Source of the DNA: Fulvimarina manganoxydans | Lineage (GTDB): Bacteria; Pseudomonadota; Alphaproteobacteria; Rhizobiales; Rhizobiaceae | Length of the DNA: 64,000 nucleotides | Reading direction: 5' to 3' | Assembly: GCF_900176465.1 (NCBI RefSeq) | Contig: NZ_FWXR01000009.1 | Span: forward strand, 62,001-126,000 | In this document: piece after piece, positions 55,401 through 64,000 of the stretch | Numbering within the stretch: the stretch's first letter is position 1 | How the letters are laid out: each line of letters starts with the position of its first letter | Made by a program: the position numbers and the translations under genes | Notes under the pieces: model-generated | Databases searched by the model: none | What the model saw: only the letters and a program-made list of their open reading frames with translations | What the model was told of the DNA's origin: nothing

Positions 55401-56108
55401 ATGGAAAGCCTGACGCTCCTCGGCTTCGGCCCGACAGGCTGGGGCGACGAGATCGCCTGGGGCGTGGTGGTCACGGCTTCTCTCGCCCTTGCAACCCTGC
55501 CGATCGGTCTGGTCTTCGGCTTCCTTCTGGCTCTGGCCAAGCAGACAGAGGACAAGCTCCTCAAGCTTTCGGCCGATATCTATACGACGATCTTCCGCGG
55601 TCTCCCTGAGCTTCTGACGCTCTTCATCGTCTATTTCGGCGTCAATAACGCACTTCAGAGTTTTTCCCGGGCGACCGGTCTTCCCGACATCGCTCTGTCG
55701 AGCTTCGTCTCGGGCATGGTGGCACTTGGTTTCGTCTTTTCCGCCTTTGCCTCGGAAGTTTTCCTGTCGGCCTTCCGGGCCATTCCGCGTGGCCAGTATG
55801 AGGGATCGAGCGCTCTCGGCCTGTCGCGCTATCAGACGATGATCCTGGTCGTGCTCCCCCAGCTGATCCGCATCGCCCTGCCCGGCCTGGGCAATCTCTG
55901 GATGAACCTCTTGAAGGATACCGCGCTCGTCTCGGTGATCGGCCTCACGGATATTCTGCGCCAATCCCAGATCGCGGCGCGTGTCACGCGCGAGCCCTTT
56001 CTCTTCTTCGGAACAGCGATCGTGATCTATCTCGTCCTCACCCTCCTCTCCTCGGTCGCCATCGGCGGCATCGACCGCTGGACCAAGCGGGGAGAGATGG
56101 CGAAATGA
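55401..56108 (+). CDS. Amino-acid ABC transporter permease (HisQ/OccQ-like)
   Basis: The product is 235 aa from ATG 55401. It has five transmembrane segments and the conserved EAA loop near FSAFRAIPRGQYEGSSALGL, plus TIFRGLPELLTLFIVYFG, the HisMQ-type signature. It is the first permease of an operon, overlapping the second permease gene by 4 bp. Confidence 0.93.
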   Translation: MESLTLLGFGPTGWGDEIAWGVVVTASLALATLPIGLVFGFLLALAKQTEDKLLKLSADIYTTIFRGLPELLTLFIVYFGVNNALQSFSRATGLPDIALSSFVSGMVALGFVFSAFASEVFLSAFRAIPRGQYEGSSALGLSRYQTMILVVLPQLIRIALPGLGNLWMNLLKDTALVSVIGLTDILRQSQIAARVTREPFLFFGTAIVIYLVLTLLSSVAIGGIDRWTKRGEMAK

Positions 56109-56923
56109 GCGATGCGAGCTTCATCGAGGCCAAGGCACCGCCGCCTATCGCTAAGAAGCGACCCGGGCTCGGCGGCCTGATCTTTGCCGGTGTCTGGGCC
56201 CTGATCGCCATCGGCCTTGCGGCCTATATCGTCGGCAATTGGAATCCGGCGCTTCTCGACACCTACGCCCTTCCCTACCTTGAAGGCCTGGGAGTGACGG
56301 TCGGGCTCGTCCTGTCGAGCTTCGTCTGCGGCGCCGTGCTTTCGCTTCCCGTCGCGCTTGGACGCATGTCGCACAATCCACTCGCCCGGGGCCTTGCCTT
56401 CGTCTTCGTCTATTTCTTCCGCGGCACGCCGCTGATTGCCCAGATCTTTCTGGTATATTACGGGTTTGGCCAGTTTCGGGACTTCTTCGACACGATCGGT
56501 CTGTGGTGGTTCTTCCGCGAGGCTTGGTCCTGCGCTCTCTTTTCGCTCTCGCTCAACACCGCCGCCTATCAGGCGGAGATCTTGCGCGGAGCCATTCAGA
56601 GCGTGCCGCGCGGGCAATGGGAAGGCGGCACGTCGCTGGGGCTGTCCAAGGCCGTCATCTTCCGCAAGATCGTCCTGCCCCAGGCGATGATCGTGGCGCT
56701 GCGCCCCTATGCCAATGAGATCATCCTGATGATCAAGGCCTCGGCCATCGTCGCGATCATCACGGTCTACGACCTCTTCGGCATCACGCGCCAAGCCTAT
56801 TCGCGAACCTTCGATTTCCAGACTTATGTCTGGGCGGCGCTCCTCTATCTCGCCATCGTCGAGGCCCTGCGCAATCTGACGAATTTGGCGGAAAAGCGGC
56901 TCACACGGCATCTGGTGCGGTAA
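56105..56923 (+). CDS. Amino-acid ABC transporter permease (HisM/OccM-like)
   Basis: The product is 272 aa with a longer N-terminal cytoplasmic part. The EAA loop is LRGAIQSVPRGQWEGGTSLGL, and FFRGTPLIAQIFLVYYGFG is the family core. It has five to six transmembrane segments. It forms a heterodimer with the upstream permease. No ATP-binding protein gene follows within the window. Confidence 0.93.
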   Translation: MSDASFIEAKAPPPIAKKRPGLGGLIFAGVWALIAIGLAAYIVGNWNPALLDTYALPYLEGLGVTVGLVLSSFVCGAVLSLPVALGRMSHNPLARGLAFVFVYFFRGTPLIAQIFLVYYGFGQFRDFFDTIGLWWFFREAWSCALFSLSLNTAAYQAEILRGAIQSVPRGQWEGGTSLGLSKAVIFRKIVLPQAMIVALRPYANEIILMIKASAIVAIITVYDLFGITRQAYSRTFDFQTYVWAALLYLAIVEALRNLTNLAEKRLTRHLVR

Positions 56924-57639
56924 TTGCAGACCCCTTAGGGATCGGGCGAGGAACCCGAATTGCTCGCTTCTCTGACCTTTGCCAGATGCACCGGGCGAGC
57001 GGCGCCATGGAAAGGGCTTTCGGACTCTTCCAACAGAACGCACTTGAAAAAGAGGCGACGGCGGCGTGCCATGCGCATGATGGCGAAAAGTTGCACAACG
57101 TTTCGGGAAATATCATGCGGGAAAACAAAGAGTTAGAACGAAATCGCGAGCCCGATTTGATAATGCACGACAGGTGCGTCGAACGGCATATATCGAGGAC
57201 TCGGCACTCAAAGGTCAGGCCTAGGCCTTCATCGCGCGCGTCATTTTAACCTACTGGAACAACGGACAAATTTTATTGTGAGCCGCCTTTGGGCGGTTCT
57301 TAGCCTGGAGTCTCGGTACGGTGGCCGGGAATGACGAAGCGTCGAAGCTATCGGCTTGGCGATGGAGTCGCCGACTGCGCTCGGGATTCGTGTCGTGCAC
57401 TTGGAGTCCGATTGATCGCATTTCGCTTTGAGCCCTCCAAGTTTCACGTCGCGTGAAATTCGAGGAATAGGTGGCAATTCTCCTATCCCCTCAAACGCTT
57501 CCTCAACGGCTTCCTGATTGGCTGTCACATCGAGACACAAGGAAGCGGCGCCGTCGATCGAACGGCGATCCAGGCCCCTAAAAATTGCCATGGACGGCTG
57601 ATGGAAGGGGGCTCATGCGACGGGGGTAGCGGGCGCAAT
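56924..57639. other. 716-bp intergenic region holding repeat copy B
   Basis: No gene is supported. 57182-57380 is the second copy of the dispersed repeat. A 116-codon minus-strand frame (57241-57591) runs through it with no SD and unusual composition, so it is not called. The rest is upstream sequence for the metalloprotease gene. Confidence 0.6.
57182..57380 (+). repeat. Dispersed ~200-bp repeat, copy B
   Basis: It aligns with 13294-13530 in the same orientation; shared blocks are AACGGCATATA, CACTCAAAGGTCAGGC, ACTGGAACAACGGACAA, AGCCTGGAGTC and GAATGACGAAGCGTCGA. It is about 40 bp shorter than copy A. It sits between the ABC permease and metalloprotease genes. Confidence 0.7.
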
Positions 57640-58686
57640 ATGGATGATCACACACAAGACTATACGCTGAACGGCCAAGTCTGGCGCAGCGACAAGACAG
57701 CGGCGTGGCAGACAAGCGCGAGCGCGCCGACCACCATCACATGGTCGATCGCCGCGTCCAATTTTGCTGGCGAAGCCTATCGCTTCGACGGTTTTCTGAC
57801 CGGCTCCCCTTTCGTGAATGCCATTCGCGCGGCAATGGACGCCTGGGAAGCGGTTGCCCATATCGATCTCGTCGAATCCACCGATAGCAACGCCGTCGAT
57901 ATCCGCATTGGCTATGAGGCGATCGACGGGCGCAATGGCACGCTTGCGCAGACCGTCTATTGGTATGCGCGGGACACGCTGATCGAAGCCTTCATCGGTT
58001 TCGACACGGCCGAGCCTTGGGTCTCCGGCACCGGGGCTCAGGGCATCGACTTCTACAATGTCGCCCTGCACGAGATCGGCCATGCCTTGGGGCTCGGTCA
58101 CGACGACCATGGCGGGGTGATGGAGCCCTATTACAGCGCCGCCGCCCGGACCCTGACCGCCGACGACATCGCCGGGATCGTCGCGCTCTACGGGGAAAAG
58201 CCCTTGGCGCTCGCAGAGACCGAGGAACCGCAGACCGAGATCGTCGAGCCCGAGCCGCAGGTCGTCGTCGAGCCGGAGCCAGAGCAGCCGGCGAACGCTC
58301 AGCCGGCAGGCCCCGCCCTTCCCGACGATCCGGGCGAGCGGGCGGTCCATCTCCTTTATGATGCGGCCTTCGACCGCACGCCCGATGCCGGAGGGCTCCT
58401 CTTCTGGGCGAATGTCCTCGATGGCTCGGATCTGATCTCGATCGCCGAATCGATGATGACCTCGTCCGAATTCGAGAGCCTTTATGGGATCGATCCCGAG
58501 CCGAGGAGCTTCGTGGCGAAGCTCTATGAAAACGTCCTTGATCGACCCGGCGAAGCAGCGGGCGAAGCCTTCTGGACGGGACTTCTGGAAGCGGGCGCCG
58601 TAACCGAGGCCGAAGTGCTGGTGGCCTTTTCCGGTTCGGAGGAGAATGTGGCCGGGGAAGCGATGCAGATTATTCCCATCGGCTGA
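57640..58686 (+). CDS. Matrixin-like metalloprotease with C-terminal DUF4214 domain
   Basis: The product is 348 aa from ATG 57640 (MDDHTQDYTLNG); ATG 57601 is 13 codons earlier. The zinc motif is HEIGHALGLGH with His144, His148 and His154, and a Met-turn candidate follows in GVMEPYY. A Pro/Glu-rich linker (TEEPQTEIVEPEPQVVVEPE) joins a ~100-residue DUF4214 region (FDRTPDAGGLLFWANVLDG, YENVLDRPGEAAGEAFW). No signal peptide is seen and no RTX repeats are present. DUF4214 proteins are commonly type I secretion cargo. It is probably an extracellular or surface protease. Confidence 0.88.
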   Translation: MDDHTQDYTLNGQVWRSDKTAAWQTSASAPTTITWSIAASNFAGEAYRFDGFLTGSPFVNAIRAAMDAWEAVAHIDLVESTDSNAVDIRIGYEAIDGRNGTLAQTVYWYARDTLIEAFIGFDTAEPWVSGTGAQGIDFYNVALHEIGHALGLGHDDHGGVMEPYYSAAARTLTADDIAGIVALYGEKPLALAETEEPQTEIVEPEPQVVVEPEPEQPANAQPAGPALPDDPGERAVHLLYDAAFDRTPDAGGLLFWANVLDGSDLISIAESMMTSSEFESLYGIDPEPRSFVAKLYENVLDRPGEAAGEAFWTGLLEAGAVTEAEVLVAFSGSEENVAGEAMQIIPIG

Positions 58687-58714
58687 CCGAGTTTTTGAGC
58701 ATCTATGAACGACG

Positions 58715-58749
58715 AACCGCCGGGCGCATTCAGCGTCCGGCGGTTTTTC
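58715..58749 (+). terminator. Terminator of the metalloprotease gene
   Basis: AACCGCCGG and CCGGCGGTT form a 9-bp stem extended by GCGC/GCGT, then TTTTTC. It is 28 bp beyond the stop. Confidence 0.92.
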
Positions 58750-58807
58750 ATGTGCTGGGGTGCCATCCGGGCGGTTCCTGTCGCGGCCCGGTTTCTTTGC
58801 TCAAACG

Positions 58808-58842
58808 AAATCCGTTTGATCGCTTCGCGATACGGATTTTTA
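58808..58842 (+). repeat. Dispersed palindromic repeat, copy 2
   Basis: AAATCCG and CGGATTTTT arms flank GATCGCTTCGCGAT. It is near-identical to 10331-10366 and again sits at the end of a gene, here between the metalloprotease and the convergent RND pump, consistent with a REP-like terminator module. Confidence 0.75.
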
Positions 58843-58872
58843 AAGCCGCTCAGGCTCCGCACGGGCTCCGCA

Positions 58873-61800
58873 TCACTCGGCCGGCGCGGGCAGCGCCTCC
58901 GTCACTTTCGGATCCTGGCTCTTTCCCTTGCGCCGATCGGGCGACAGGAGACGATAGAAGAGCGGAATGAAGAAGATCGCGACGAAGGTCGCCGCCAGCA
59001 TGCCGCCGATGACGCCGGTGCCGATCGAGTGACGCGAGGCCGAACCCGCGCCGGTCGAGATCGCCAGCGGCACGACGCCGAGGATAAAGGCGAGCGAGGT
59101 CATGACGATCGGCCGGAAGCGGAGCTTCGCCCCTTCCAGCGCCGCATCGAAGGCGGACAACCCTTCCTCGCGCTTCAGAACCGCGAATTCCACGATCAGG
59201 ATCGCGTTCTTGGCGGCGAGGCCGACAAGGGTCACGAGACCGATCTGGAAATAGACGTCGTTATCGAGCCCGCGCAGATAGATGGCGAGCAGCGCCCCGA
59301 AGGCGGCGAAGGGCACGGCCAGGATGACGGCGATGGGCAGGGTCCAACGCTCATACTGCGCGGCGAGGATCAGGAAGACCATCAGAATACCGAAGCCGAT
59401 GGCGATGCCGCCCGTCCCGCCGGCCTGAATCTCCTGATAGGCCGAGCCCGTCCAGGCGATCTGGAAACCTTCGGGGAGAGAGTTGGCCGCGATCTCCTGC
59501 ATGGCGGCGAGCGCCTGGCCGGAGGAATAGCCCGGCGCCGGCCCACCCGAGATTTTCGCCGCATTGAAGGCGTTGAAACGCTCGATGAGGTCGGGACCGA
59601 CGATGCGCTCCACATTCAGAAGCGTGTCGAGTGGGATCATCGATCCGCTGGCCGACTGGACATAGACGAAACGCAGATCCTCCGGCGATTGGCGGAAGTC
59701 GGCTTCGGATTGCAGCGTCACCCGGTAGTTGCGGCCAAGCAGGGTGAAGTCGTTCACATAGAGCGAGCCGAAGGTCGACTGCATGGTCGTGAAGATCGAG
59801 GAGATCGGCACGTTGAGGGCTTTCGCCTTCTCCCGATCCACCTCGATGCGATATTGCGGAACATTGGCAGAGAAGGTCGTTCTGACGCCCGCGAGTTCGG
59901 GCCGCTCGGCGGCCGCCGCGACGAGGCCATTGGCCGCTTCCAACAGGCCTTGCGAGCCCGCGCCATTGCGATCCTGCACGAAGAGATCGAAGCCGCCCGT
60001 CGTCGACAGACCCTGGATCGGCGGCGGATTGAAGGCCAGCACCATGCCGTCCTCGACGCCCGCATTCATTCCGATGAAGGGACCGACGAGATTGCGCGCG
60101 TCGAGGGAGGGGTCCTCACGCTCACCCCAATCCTTGAGCGAAATGAAGGCGACGCCCGCCGAAGACTTCTGAACGCCCGCCAGAAGATCGAAACCGGCAA
60201 AGGCCGTGACGTCCTGTACGGCCGGGTGATGGGACAGATTCTCCACCACCTCGTTCATCACCTCCGTGGTGCGCTGAAGCGAAGCGGCCGGCGGCAGGAT
60301 CGCCACGGCGAAGTTGATGCCCTGATCCTCGTTCGGCACCAGCGATCCGGGAAGCGTCTGGAGGAAGTGATACGTACCGCCGAGAAGCGCCGCAAATAGG
60401 ATGAGCGCCAGAATGGCCCGCCGCATGACGAAGGCGACGCCCGCCCCATAGGCCCGGGTCAAGGCATCGAACCTCCTGTTGAACCAACGGAAGGGCGCGA
60501 TCGGCTTTGAGTGACTTTGCTTCAGAAGGACGCTGCACAGGGCCGGGGTCAGCGACAGGGCGACGATGCCCGAGATCGTCACCGAGACGGCGATCGTGAT
60601 CGCGAACTGCTGATACATCGTGCCGGCGAGACCGCCCAGAAAGGCGACGGGCACGAAGACCGCACACAGGACGAGCACGATGGCGATGACCGGGCCGGTC
60701 ACCTCGCTCATCGCCTTGGCCGTCGCCTCCTTGGGCGGCAAGCCCTCGTCGCGCATGATGCGCTCGACATTTTCCAACACGACGATCGCGTCGTCGACCA
60801 CGATGCCGATGGCGAGCACAAGGCCGAACAGGGTGAGGAGATTGATCGAGAAGCCGAAGGCCAGAAGCACGCCGAAGGTGCCGATGATCGAGACCGGAAC
60901 GGCCAGCATCGGGATCAGCGTCGCGCGGAAGGATTGGAGAAAGACGAAGACGACGATGAAGACGAGCACCATCGCTTCGATGAAGGTGTGGATCACCTCC
61001 TCGATCGAGGCCTCGATGAACTTCGTCGTATCGAAGGGAATGGCGTAGGAAATGCCGTCGGGAAACGACTCCTGCAATTCGCTCATGCGGGTGTTGACCG
61101 CTTCCAGCGTCGAAAGCGCATTGGCGCCGGGCTGGAGATAGATGCCGATCGGCACGGCCGGCGTGCCGTTATAGGAGCCGTTGAAGCCGTAGTCCTGGGC
61201 ACCCAATTCGACCCGCGCGACGTCCTTCAGAAGAAGCGAGGAGCCGTTGGAATCGGAGCGCAGGATGATGTTCTCGAAGGCTTCCGCATCCGGCAGACGG
61301 CCCTCGGTCGTCACCGAATAGGTGAAGGCAAGGTCATTGTCGGTCGGCGGCGCGCCGAACTGGCCAGCCGCGAATTGGGCGTTCTGATCGCGGATCGCAG
61401 TCGCCACATCGGTCGGCGTCAGGCCGTAGGAGGCGAGCTGATCGGGCCGCAGCCAGATGCGCATGGAATAGTTGCGCGCGCCGAAGAGCTGCGCCTCGCC
61501 GATGCCCGGCAGACGCTTCAACTCGTCGAGCACATAAAGCAGCGCATAGTTCGACACATAGGTCGCGTCATAGCGCGGATCGTCGGACGCCATGGTGATG
61601 ACGGCGAGGATCTGGGACGAGCGCTTGGCGACCGTCACGCCGAGGCGCTGAACCTCCTGAGGCAGCGAGGCCGTCGCCTGCTGGACGCGGTTGTTGACGT
61701 TGATCGTCGCCTGGTCGGGATCGGTGCCGCTGGCAAAGGTGACCGAGATATTCGCCGTGCCCGTCGAGGAATTGGTCGACTGCATATAGATCATGTCTTC

Positions 61801-62019
61801 GACGCCGTTGATCTGCTGTTCGATCGGCGCGGACACGGTCTGGGCGAGCGTCTCGGCGGAGGCGCCGGGATAATTCGCGGTAACGACCACCTGGGGCGGG
61901 ACGAGCTGAGGATATTGCTCGATCGGCAGCGATTGCATCGCCATGAAGCCGCCGAGCGTGATGATGATCGAGATGACGGCCGCAAAGATCGGCCGGTCGA
62001 CAAAGAAGCGTGAATTCAT
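58873..62019 (-). CDS. RND multidrug efflux inner-membrane transporter (AcrB/MexB type)
   Basis: The product is 1048 aa, standard HAE1-RND length, beginning [20 protein letters not shown]. There are twelve transmembrane segments in two blocks and two large periplasmic loops. The proton-relay Asp pair is in [20 protein letters not shown] and the Lys in [35 protein letters not shown] and [13 protein letters not shown] are family hallmarks. It works with the upstream adaptor and an outer-membrane channel not in the window. Its start overlaps the adaptor stop by 4 bp. Confidence 0.96.
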   Translation of the reverse strand: MNSRFFVDRPIFAAVISIIITLGGFMAMQSLPIEQYPQLVPPQVVVTANYPGASAETLAQTVSAPIEQQINGVEDMIYMQSTNSSTGTANISVTFASGTDPDQATINVNNRVQQATASLPQEVQRLGVTVAKRSSQILAVITMASDDPRYDATYVSNYALLYVLDELKRLPGIGEAQLFGARNYSMRIWLRPDQLASYGLTPTDVATAIRDQNAQFAAGQFGAPPTDNDLAFTYSVTTEGRLPDAEAFENIILRSDSNGSSLLLKDVARVELGAQDYGFNGSYNGTPAVPIGIYLQPGANALSTLEAVNTRMSELQESFPDGISYAIPFDTTKFIEASIEEVIHTFIEAMVLVFIVVFVFLQSFRATLIPMLAVPVSIIGTFGVLLAFGFSINLLTLFGLVLAIGIVVDDAIVVLENVERIMRDEGLPPKEATAKAMSEVTGPVIAIVLVLCAVFVPVAFLGGLAGTMYQQFAITIAVSVTISGIVALSLTPALCSVLLKQSHSKPIAPFRWFNRRFDALTRAYGAGVAFVMRRAILALILFAALLGGTYHFLQTLPGSLVPNEDQGINFAVAILPPAASLQRTTEVMNEVVENLSHHPAVQDVTAFAGFDLLAGVQKSSAGVAFISLKDWGEREDPSLDARNLVGPFIGMNAGVEDGMVLAFNPPPIQGLSTTGGFDLFVQDRNGAGSQGLLEAANGLVAAAAERPELAGVRTTFSANVPQYRIEVDREKAKALNVPISSIFTTMQSTFGSLYVNDFTLLGRNYRVTLQSEADFRQSPEDLRFVYVQSASGSMIPLDTLLNVERIVGPDLIERFNAFNAAKISGGPAPGYSSGQALAAMQEIAANSLPEGFQIAWTGSAYQEIQAGGTGGIAIGFGILMVFLILAAQYERWTLPIAVILAVPFAAFGALLAIYLRGLDNDVYFQIGLVTLVGLAAKNAILIVEFAVLKREEGLSAFDAALEGAKLRFRPIVMTSLAFILGVVPLAISTGAGSASRHSIGTGVIGGMLAATFVAIFFIPLFYRLLSPDRRKGKSQDPKVTEALPAPAE

Positions 62020-63404
62020 CGGTTGGCCTCGTCGGCGCCGGAAGCCGTGGCGCGGCGGGCGTCTTCCCCATCGGGCAGGGCCGCGCGCGGCACGGGCGGG
62101 CCGCCGGCCCCCTTCTCGGCGAGAGCGATCTTGCGAGGCTCGCCGGCGTCGGCCGCCTTGTCCGTCTCGCCGCGCTCTTCGGCGGGCGGCGTACCGGCTT
62201 CGGCCGCCGGAGCGGTTGGGGCAGCGGCCGCGCCATCCGGCTTTTCGTCGGACGCTTCGCCGGCGGGGCCTTCGGACGGATCTTGAGCCTCGCTCGGATC
62301 GACCGGCGTGCCCGGCCGCACCTTGACGACACCCTTCGTCACGATGCGGTCGCCGGCCTTCAGACCCGAGCCGACCACATAGCCGGCCTCGACCTGACGC
62401 TGAACGGTGATCGGGGCGACGGCCGCAACGTTCTTATCGTCCAGCGTATAGACGAACATGCCCTGCGGTCCCTGCATCAAGGCTTCGGCGGGAATGGTAA
62501 TCGCATCCTCGATGGACAGGCCCGTCAGCTTCAGCCGCACGAACTGGCCCGGCAGAAGCCGGCTCGCCGGATTGGGCATGACGGCGCGAGACAGGATGGT
62601 GCCGGTCTGCGTGTCGATCGAGGTCGAGGTGAAATCGACCTTGCCGGTCTCGCCATAGGTCTCGCCGCTGCCGAAAATGATCTCGACGGTCAGGTCTTCG
62701 GGCGACGAGGCCCCTCGAAGCGTGCCGTTTTCGACGAGTTCGCGGATCGAGGCGGCCTCCTTGTCGGCGGCCGAGAAATTCACATAGACCGGATCGAGCT
62801 GGCTGATCTTGGTGAGAAGATCGCCGGTGTTGAGCAGGCTGCCTTCGGGCACCTGTTCGAGGCTGGTGATACCGCCGACGGGCGCTTCGACCGTCGCATA
62901 ATCGAGGGAGAGTTCGGCGGTGCGCAGCTCCGCCTCGGCGGCCTCCACCTGCGCCTCGGCGAGCTCGCGGGCCGACAGGGCGTCGTCGAGCGCGGCTTGG
63001 CTGGAGGCGCCACGCTGGGCGAGCGCCCGTGAGCGCTCTTCGGTGCGCTGAGCTTGGGTCAATTGCGCCTGTGCCTGCACGACCTTGGCTCTCGCGAGCG
63101 CCACATCGGCTTGATAGCGGGCCGGATCGATCGTGAAGAGAAGATCCCCCTCAGAAACCCGGGAGCCTTCCTCGAATTCGCGCGTCAGAAGAATGCCGCC
63201 GACGCGCGCACGGACTTCGACTTCGCGCGAAGCCGCTATGCGCCCCGGATATTCGTAGGTGACGGGGAGATCGCGTGCCGAAACCGTCTCCACCTCCACC
63301 TTGGGCGGCGGCGGACTGCCCGCCCCCTGCGCCAAAGCGGACTGCGCGGCAAAACCGAGAGCGAAGCCGGCGGCGGCCCGCAGAATCGTACTAAACACTT
63401 GCAT
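62016..63404 (-). CDS. RND efflux periplasmic adaptor (AcrA/MexA type)
   Basis: The product is 462 aa from ATG 63404 ([17 protein letters not shown]). A cleavable signal peptide ends ALAQ; there is no lipobox Cys. Then come a lipoyl/barrel-sandwich half ([20 protein letters not shown]), a long coiled coil (about residues 105-170), the second lipoyl half ([22 protein letters not shown]) and the beta-barrel. The final ~90 residues are a long Ala/Glu/Pro-rich extension ([20 protein letters not shown]) not usual in AcrA. It precedes the RND gene with a 4-bp overlap and is divergent from a TetR gene. Confidence 0.94.
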   Translation of the reverse strand: MQVFSTILRAAAGFALGFAAQSALAQGAGSPPPPKVEVETVSARDLPVTYEYPGRIAASREVEVRARVGGILLTREFEEGSRVSEGDLLFTIDPARYQADVALARAKVVQAQAQLTQAQRTEERSRALAQRGASSQAALDDALSARELAEAQVEAAEAELRTAELSLDYATVEAPVGGITSLEQVPEGSLLNTGDLLTKISQLDPVYVNFSAADKEAASIRELVENGTLRGASSPEDLTVEIIFGSGETYGETGKVDFTSTSIDTQTGTILSRAVMPNPASRLLPGQFVRLKLTGLSIEDAITIPAEALMQGPQGMFVYTLDDKNVAAVAPITVQRQVEAGYVVGSGLKAGDRIVTKGVVKVRPGTPVDPSEAQDPSEGPAGEASDEKPDGAAAAPTAPAAEAGTPPAEERGETDKAADAGEPRKIALAEKGAGGPPVPRAALPDGEDARRATASGADEANR

Positions 63405-63458
63405 TGATGAGAACTTTCGCGCTGCGAAACCGAGCCGAGGCTCTTGCACTGCAACAAA

Positions 63459-63474
63459 CATACAGGCATGTATG
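63459..63474. promoter_or_regulatory. Palindromic operator between pump and regulator
   Basis: CATACA-GGCA-TGTATG has perfect 6-bp arms, similar to the E. coli AcrR operator (TACATACA...TGTATGTA). It lies 55 bp upstream of the adaptor start and just before the regulator start, so binding could repress both genes. Confidence 0.6.
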
Positions 63475-63507
63475 GGGAAGAGCAAGCACTGGGAGAGGAT
63501 CGGATCG

Positions 63508-64000
63508 TTGCGGCGAACCAAGGAATGCGCGGCACAGACGCGGGAGGCAATCCTCGACGCAGCGGAACGCGTCTTCTTCCGCCAGGGGGTGGCCACCACG
63601 ACACTTTCGCAGATCGCCTGCGAGGCCGGCCTGACGCGTGGGGCTATCTATTGGCATTTTTCCGGCAAACTCGAACTCGTCAAGGCGATGCAGGAACGGG
63701 CCTGCTTGCCGCAGGAACAGTTCTTCCAGCCCGATCTCTTCAAGACCGCCGAGGATCCGCTCGATCAGCTTCATCGGGCGACAGCCGATTTCCTCGACTT
63801 CATCCTGACCGACCGGCGCGGCAAATGCGTCTATACGATCCTGTTTCTGCGCTGTGAATATGTGGGCGAGATGCAGGAGGCGCTGAAGCGATGGCGCGAG
63901 GAAGACGCCCGCTTCAAGCGATTGGTCGAGGATGTGTTCGAACGCGCCGCCAAGGAAGGGCGACTGGCGCGCTATTGGATCCCCTCCGTGGCGGCCAATG
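63508..64000 (+). CDS. TetR/AcrR family regulator (runs off right edge)
   Basis: The product starts at TTG 63508, preceded by GAGAGGA about 8 nt upstream, and its 3' end is beyond the window. The N-terminus (M)RRTKECAAQTREAILDAA, then ERVFFRQGVATTTLSQIA and LTRGAIYWHFSGKLELVKAM, is the TetR HTH. An alternative ATG at 63472 adds 12 residues but would overlap the operator. It is divergent from the RND pump genes, the AcrR arrangement, and probably represses them. About 164 residues are visible. Confidence 0.9.
   Translation, partial: MRRTKECAAQTREAILDAAERVFFRQGVATTTLSQIACEAGLTRGAIYWHFSGKLELVKAMQERACLPQEQFFQPDLFKTAEDPLDQLHRATADFLDFILTDRRGKCVYTILFLRCEYVGEMQEALKRWREEDARFKRLVEDVFERAAKEGRLARYWIPSVAAN

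Noticed and set aside
58705-62013. Long plus-strand frames opposite the RND pump gene
   Set aside because: The minus strand encodes an intact AcrB protein with its proton-relay Asp pair; the plus frames are Arg/Gly/His-rich shadows without SD or family motif.

Overview
The window is a GC-rich chromosomal segment from an alphaproteobacterium, most likely of the Hyphomicrobiales (Rhizobiales). Three things point there: a tRNA-His without an encoded G-1 and with A73, a PdhS/PleC/DivJ-type cell-cycle kinase, and typical rhizobial gene content (phasin, DUF1127 next to LysR, DctBD with a DctPQM TRAP transporter, a cobHLI operon). A genus such as an Aurantimonadaceae member is only a guess. I see no prophage, CRISPR array, rRNA operon, transposase or large mobile element. 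The segment reads as core and lineage-specific chromosome.

Layout. 1-4.4 kb: a truncated YfgM-like TPR membrane protein, NnrU and MAPEG membrane proteins, an I78 inhibitor lipoprotein, a phytase-like exported esterase and a cold-shock protein. 4.4-6.2 kb: a less GC-rich stretch with a 59-codon gene, tRNA-His and a phasin. 6.4-13 kb: a very large PAS sensor kinase, a VOC protein, and a LysR regulator divergent from DUF1127. 13.3-13.5 kb: one copy of a dispersed repeat whose second copy is at 57.2-57.4 kb. 13.8-24.4 kb: a GGDEF-EAL protein, YceI and a cytochrome b561-YceI fusion, a thioesterase, an FAD oxidoreductase, a glycosyltransferase, a lipoprotein D,D-carboxypeptidase, a 44-aa membrane peptide, an SBF-like transporter and a DUF4396 protein. 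24.5-25.3 kb: a two-gene module with a JAMM/RadC-like motif. 25.5-26.8 kb: hslU, without hslV beside it.

27-34.4 kb is a C4-dicarboxylate regulon: dctB-dctD two-component genes, a textbook sigma-54 promoter at 30640-30656, then dctPQM closed by a strong terminator. 34.4-38.2 kb holds a cupin, an O-acetylhomoserine sulfhydrylase, a Gfo/Idh/MocA dehydrogenase and an HD phosphohydrolase. 38.2-43 kb is a minus-strand cobalamin operon (cbiX with a His-rich tail, a DUF429-like/cobH fusion, cobL, cobI) behind a candidate cobalamin riboswitch. It is flanked by a TauE-like permease and cobQ. 45.6-47.3 kb has ccmC-ccmD-ccmG (ccmAB not adjacent), followed by purD, ubiA, a DUF971 protein and moaA.

51.6-64 kb: two uncharacterised proteins, a Bcr/CflA-like MFS exporter, a polar amino-acid ABC importer lacking its ATPase gene, a matrixin-like metalloprotease with a DUF4214 domain, and an AcrAB-type RND pump facing a TetR regulator that runs off the right edge. 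Starts were chosen from Shine-Dalgarno spacing and N-terminal family fit. Several are TTG or GTG and are marked as such.
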